Source: Macrophomina tecta (Eukaryota > Ascomycota > Dothideomycetes > Botryosphaeriales > Botryosphaeriaceae). Taken from it: 64,000 nt of DNA. Location: contig JAKSGN010000036.1 in assembly GCA_024180945.1 (NCBI GenBank), forward strand, positions 806,001-870,000, read 5' to 3'. Positions within the stretch are counted from its first letter, which is position 1; every line of letters begins with the position of its first letter. Position numbers and translations under genes: made by a program. This document shows, one piece after another, positions 59,978 to 64,000 of the stretch. The notes beneath the pieces were generated by a model. That model was not told the DNA's origin. It did no database searches and was given only the letters and a program-made list of their open reading frames with translations.

Positions 59978-60958
59978 CAGGGGTGGTGGGGAGAAGGAGA
60001 GATTGGCTGGTGATCTGCTTCACTCTGGAACTCGCGCGAGGCCTTAGTAGATACGGATAATAAGACGTAGTTTCCTTGGCTTCCTGCAAAATGTTGCACC
60101 AGCTGTGCTCGATCGCCCAGTTGCAAGTGACATGAACGGGTCCAGAGCTGAGTTGACTGTATGTGCGTGATGGCGTTGGATACTTCAAAGCCAGCAAAAC
60201 TTTCCTCCTCTTGCGGTCAGGTCCCTTTCCAGCGCATGCGAAGACGCCCCGTAAGCCTGCCGGTCCACCGTGTATGTTCTTCGAATCCTTTGCCATGTCG
60301 ACTTCTGCAGTCATGAGAACAAGGATGGGCGGGCTTATTCGCATGTCGCTTGTGCCGGTCAGGATGTCCACCATTCGGGACTTTTCTGACGCTCGCATGG
60401 GGACTAGAGGCACAAGTCTCAGCAATGAGCGGTCAGCCTCTACCGCAAATTGCTACGCAGCGAAGATGTCCCTGTTGCTTACTGGCAGTGGATGGGCAGG
60501 CACATCAAATCCTCGTTGCCTGTAACGACTTCGCCGCATCGATATTGTCCGATTGGCCGTGAGTGACACGCACGACGCGGCCCCTCCTTGCTGGCTGCAA
60601 TGGACTGGTGGGTGCAGGGAAATGCTTACGGGCCCATTCCATGCATAAAACTACGGTTCCATCACTGATCTGCGCGCTCTCTCTTACTACTCGCTGGTTG
60701 AATTATGCATGAATGCATCACATCTCACTTGCAGTTGGGCGTTTCCACGTAAAACTGAATTGTGAAAGCCATAACAAAACATCAGAGGTGCCAGATAAAC
60801 CTTTTCTGAGGGTAAGCTCCTTCCGGCATTTTGTTTCAAGACGGGAAATAGCAAAGGTGGGGAAGTCAGTTGTTCTTATCTCTCAACAATTTCTTTTCCT
60901 TTCTTTTTTTTTTTTTTTTTTTTTGGGAGGAAGGCCTTAGCAGCCTTGCCTCCACTTC
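59978..60958. other. Spacer with an unresolved minus-strand coding-like stretch
   Basis: A minus-strand frame from about 60560 to 60110 reads like protein on both sides of a single TAG (RGFDVPAHPLPVSNRDIFAA before, then MVDILTGTSDMRISPPILVL after). No family or splice chain was found, so it is not called as a gene. T run at 60904-60924. Confidence 0.35.
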
Positions 60959-61891
60959 TCAAGGTCTCGTCCGTGAGGGTGGCGGTAGATTTTCATCGCG
61001 ATGATGACGGCGCTCGTGTTCTCTTCTGCTGTCATCTCTTCTGAATGTACTTATGCAATGACGGCTGCGACAGCGGAATTGAGGAGGTTTACTTTCGAGT
61101 GAAGGACAAGAAAACCTCTCGTGCCTCCGACGATTGTGTCTTACGTCCGCAGCTACGCGGCCGCTGAATTGTCTTCCACATTCCTTGTGACAGAACTCCT
61201 TATAAAGCTGCTCTTGGGGAGCTGTCGAAACCGTGGACACCTTGGAGGCTGCATGATAGGCGCGATGAACGTGGTCCACAACGTGAATCCCGTCATGCTC
61301 AGGCTCTGAAGCGGTCGATGCCAATAGACCACTAGCGTAAGAAGACGAAGATGAAGGACTGCTTGAGAAGGTATATTGACCAGAACGCATAATTTCGGAC
61401 AACCATAAATGTGTGGTAGGACACATTACGTCAGGTTCGAAATAAGCAGACGGTTAGTCATGTTCGTGGCTAAGAGCAGAGACGGAAATTGACATCAGAG
61501 GTGGGTTTGAATGATAATACATCCTGGCCCCTATTCCACAGGTATATTATGTATCTGCAGAAGTGAAGTCGTTCGCCTCAAGGGGATGGGCGGAATGCAA
61601 AGGTTGTTGACTCTGTGATAATGTAACCTCGCTCCATAGATTGCTTTGAGGCGTGAAGTAACTGCTTCGTTGTGTGAAAGCCTCCGTCTGATTGACTGCA
61701 AAGGCCTCCTGCAAGAACGAAGTTGCTTCACACGGCTCGGAACAAAGTTGGCTCTGTTGCTCTTTCGGCCCGAGGTTATATTCTGTCCATTCATCGGTAG
61801 CGTTTGCCATGGGTTCGTTAAGATAGGTGCTCGCCCCGGGAACTTGTAGTCCAGCTCTAGACAAAATCGTTGTATTGACAAAGGCGCTCAT
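60959..61891 (-). CDS. Probable C2H2 zinc finger protein, splicing uncertain
   Basis: Two minus-strand parts. The first opens with ATG at 61891 (MSAFVNTTILSRAGLQVPG) and runs 114 codons to a TAA at 61547-61549; it is Gln, Ser and Thr rich like many activation regions. The second runs from 61426 to a stop at 60959. It has a Ser-rich stretch, then EFCHKECGRQFSG...RHNRRRH and FRCRSRHCISTFRRDDSRREHERRHH. The latter is a C-x4-C-x12-H-x3-H finger; the former is a looser C2H2-like unit. Paired fingers of this kind near a C-terminus occur in small fungal regulators. No donor/acceptor pair joined the parts without a stop: the frame before ATG 61426 is closed by TAA shortly upstream. So it is either one gene with an unusual intron, or the finger part alone (155 residues) is the gene. 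Confidence 0.5.
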
Positions 61892-64000
61892 GTCTTGAGC
61901 TCGACAGATGCAGATGGTCCAGAATGTAAGATGCGTCGAGTTCGTTACGGGAGCTTGATGGAGGTGATGGAGGTGATAAAGGTATTCTCAGTCCTCCAAA
62001 GGGCTATGATAAATGCTCTCGAGTTTCTCTGGATTCTGACGCTCCTTTTTTTGATGAGTCGTTGCGGCTTTTCCGCATCAGCCGATAGTCGAGCGCAATC
62101 GATGAGTACGGAATACCCAAAAGGACGCTAAAAACATCAATAGTAATTCCAATTTGGCGTGGGTCTCGGCCGTTGACAGAGCCCCGAGCTCTATGTTAGA
62201 CACTATGGCTGATGTCAACAATCGCAACAGGCTATGAGGGATGATGGAGGAGATACTAACATGATATACAAAGCAATGCTGAACCTCAATTACATCGTGA
62301 ACGAACAGAGCACCACCGAGCCGGAAGGTAGCGTCGCAGATATACCGCAAAGCCTTTAGCTTGACCGGTTAACTGTCTGTAAGAGGAGCAACGGACTGAC
62401 ATGAAGTAAGTCCCTGAAGTATGCCCGACAAGGATCGTTGCCTTTATCTAAAGCTGCTAGAAGTCCATCGGCACCTCAGATCTGGGACGGCCCGCTACTG
62501 GCGAAAGAGAGGGACAAGCAGCCCCACGGCAAGGATCATAGATGGATATTCGGACAATTTTCATGCAGGTAAGATGTTATCCTCCGAGCCATCGGTCCCA
62601 AACGTCCCTAACGGTAAGCGGCTTCCTGAACTTGCAACACGGCTTCTTCTGGTACAAGCCTTCTAATTGTTTACTGATATTCTGCGCTCCTCAAAAGCGA
62701 TCGACTGCTATTCGTGCTCGTAGATGCTGACGCTGCAGGACTCGTCACATCCCGGGTAAAGTAGACCGGGAGCAAGGCGTAACATGTTCAGCGAACTCGG
62801 TAACTGTCGTAGCGGAGCCTTTCATGTCCTCTGGATTCGTACGTCACAGGCATTGTGCGAAGACTCTATGCCTTTTGGTAGGCCCTGCCCGTGAGGCAGG
62901 TGCTATGCATCGTAAGTCACAGAACTCTGGGATGCCGAGGCAGAAATCAACGTCCTGTCAGGCAGAGGCGGTTCTCCCCTACCTGCCCAGACGCGGGCGG
63001 GTATGTGAGGCCATGTAAAGGCGCGAAAAAGTGACGAGCATGCGTGCTTGGCACCGCCTCGCTGGCGCATCAGCCGTATTTGTGGCGTGAATGACCTCTG
63101 GATGGAATCTGTCCTTCGCGAATTATGCGACCACTTTCATATGAAGGGCGGAAAGGCGATTCAAGGCCTTGGACAAGGGGGGGAGGCCCTTGAAGCCGAA
63201 GCTCAGCTGCAATCAGCCTCGTGGAAAGGGTGTCAGCCAGTCCGCACATTCATCTTGATCCAGACATGCAAGGTTGCCCGCTTTTTGAGAGGTGGCCTTG
63301 ACTGGCTCTGAAGAGCGCCATAAAATCATGCAGAGTGCCTGATATCATTGAAAGAACGTGGCGAGATGAACGAACCTCTCGTCCCACATCAATGGAATTC
63401 GTTGGCTCATCACAAGACTGCCATGCCTAATCAAACAGGGCAGAACGTCGAAAGGCCAACACGCCGAGGGCTTTCAGGTTATCAGCGAGTCATTATATAC
63501 CCGATTTCCACCTGAAAAGAGCGCTTTGTGAACGTTCGCACGGCTGCCCAAAGCCGCCGCTGACGCGTGGAATGCAGGAAGGTGGTGCGCCATTCTGCAC
63601 TTCGCCGCACATAATCCGAATTCAGCCGTGACAAACGCTTTGACATGCCGAAGCGAGCGGGGTCAGTCAAGCACTTTCCATTTTCGTGTGCCAAAGCCTT
63701 GCTTCCCGCAGGCAGTGGCTTTCGCTGCCATGTCGCGGATCACGGGGGTTAGGCGTTCTGCAGACTTGCAGTTTTTCTCACAGCCAAATAGCCATTTGGA
63801 CGAAATAATATGCCCACGTGTCGACGGATGGCGAAATTAAACAGTCAAAATTGCGGTATCCCGGCCACAGAAGGGGAAAAGGATATCATGCTGTCACCCG
63901 ATCTTGTGGCTGTATTCGAATTTGAAGTGCTTATTCACTAGCCCCTCCTTGTTATTGTACCGGCGCGATGCTGCATATCACTGGCCATACTTCGTCAGCA
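61892..64000. other. Right-end spacer with an unresolved gene-like fragment
   Basis: About 2.1 kb. A minus-strand frame at 62078-62365 reads KALRYICDATFRLGGALF and HDVIEVQHCFVYH, with a GTTAGT at the end of the second segment, and looks like an exon of an unknown gene. No start or family could be fixed. The rest, to the window end, shows nothing supported. Confidence 0.35.

Noticed and set aside
57679..60425. Several long minus-strand frames beneath the coiled-coil gene
   Set aside because: They mirror the plus-strand exons, whose joins are supported by splice sites and a conserved C-terminal block.
1..64000. CRISPR arrays, rRNA genes, LTR or DNA transposons with clear terminal repeats
   Set aside because: No regularly spaced repeats, rRNA sequence, transposase/reverse transcriptase motifs or paired terminal repeats were seen by eye. 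A self-dot-plot would be decisive.

Overview
The window is nuclear DNA of a filamentous ascomycete (Pezizomycotina; order not determinable by eye). The evidence is gene architecture: coding exons split by short introns, mostly 45 to 95 bases, with GTNNGT donors and AG acceptors. The protein families also fit: a TOK-type potassium channel, a PDR-type ABC pump, Zn2Cys6 and C2H2 regulators, a fungal bestrophin-like protein and an intracellular copper amine oxidase. Long spacers carry A or T runs of 15 to 21 bases and short microsatellites. No ribosomal RNA, CRISPR, plasmid or bacterial feature was seen. Exons below were joined by hand from splice signals and reading-frame continuity. Start and end give the whole gene span and exon limits are in the text.

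Layout. 1-398: 3' end of a SnoaL-like gene. 4077-5335: metal-dependent amidohydrolase/decarboxylase. 5336-11238: long, apparently gene-free spacer. 11447-11611: tiny Cys-rich conserved-looking protein behind a TATA box. 17833-19899 (-): SWI3/RSC8-type chromatin remodelling subunit, with an unresolved small ORF set at 20002-20558 (-). 21005-22106: ETF alpha subunit, divergent from that ORF set. 22935-25544: TOK1-like K+ channel. 26393-28534: copper amine oxidase, followed by an amino acid/choline/GABA-type permease at 30421-32613.

33-43 kb is an accessory-looking stretch of low gene density. It holds an IFI6/IFI27-like small membrane protein (33615-34090, -), a Zn2Cys6 regulator with a one-base frameshift (35690-38452, -), an SDR gene with two stops and a damaged splice donor (39402-40665, -), and a shredded transketolase/dihydroxyacetone-synthase-like relic (about 41395-42207, +). 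Together these look like the remains of a small regulated metabolic cluster.

45479-47161: bestrophin/UPF0187 channel-like protein. 48572-49012: a second IFI6/IFI27-like gene whose 5' end does not resolve. 50592-55920: nine-exon PDR-type ABC transporter. 56954-59977: 901-residue coiled-coil protein of unknown function. 60959-61891 (-): probable C2H2 zinc finger gene. The right end up to 64000 has only unresolved gene-like fragments.

Working links that can be inferred: amine oxidase plus permease could form an amine uptake and deamination pair. ETF alpha and the SWI3-side ORF share a 446-base divergent promoter region. Other neighbours look like ordinary, unclustered housekeeping or transport genes.
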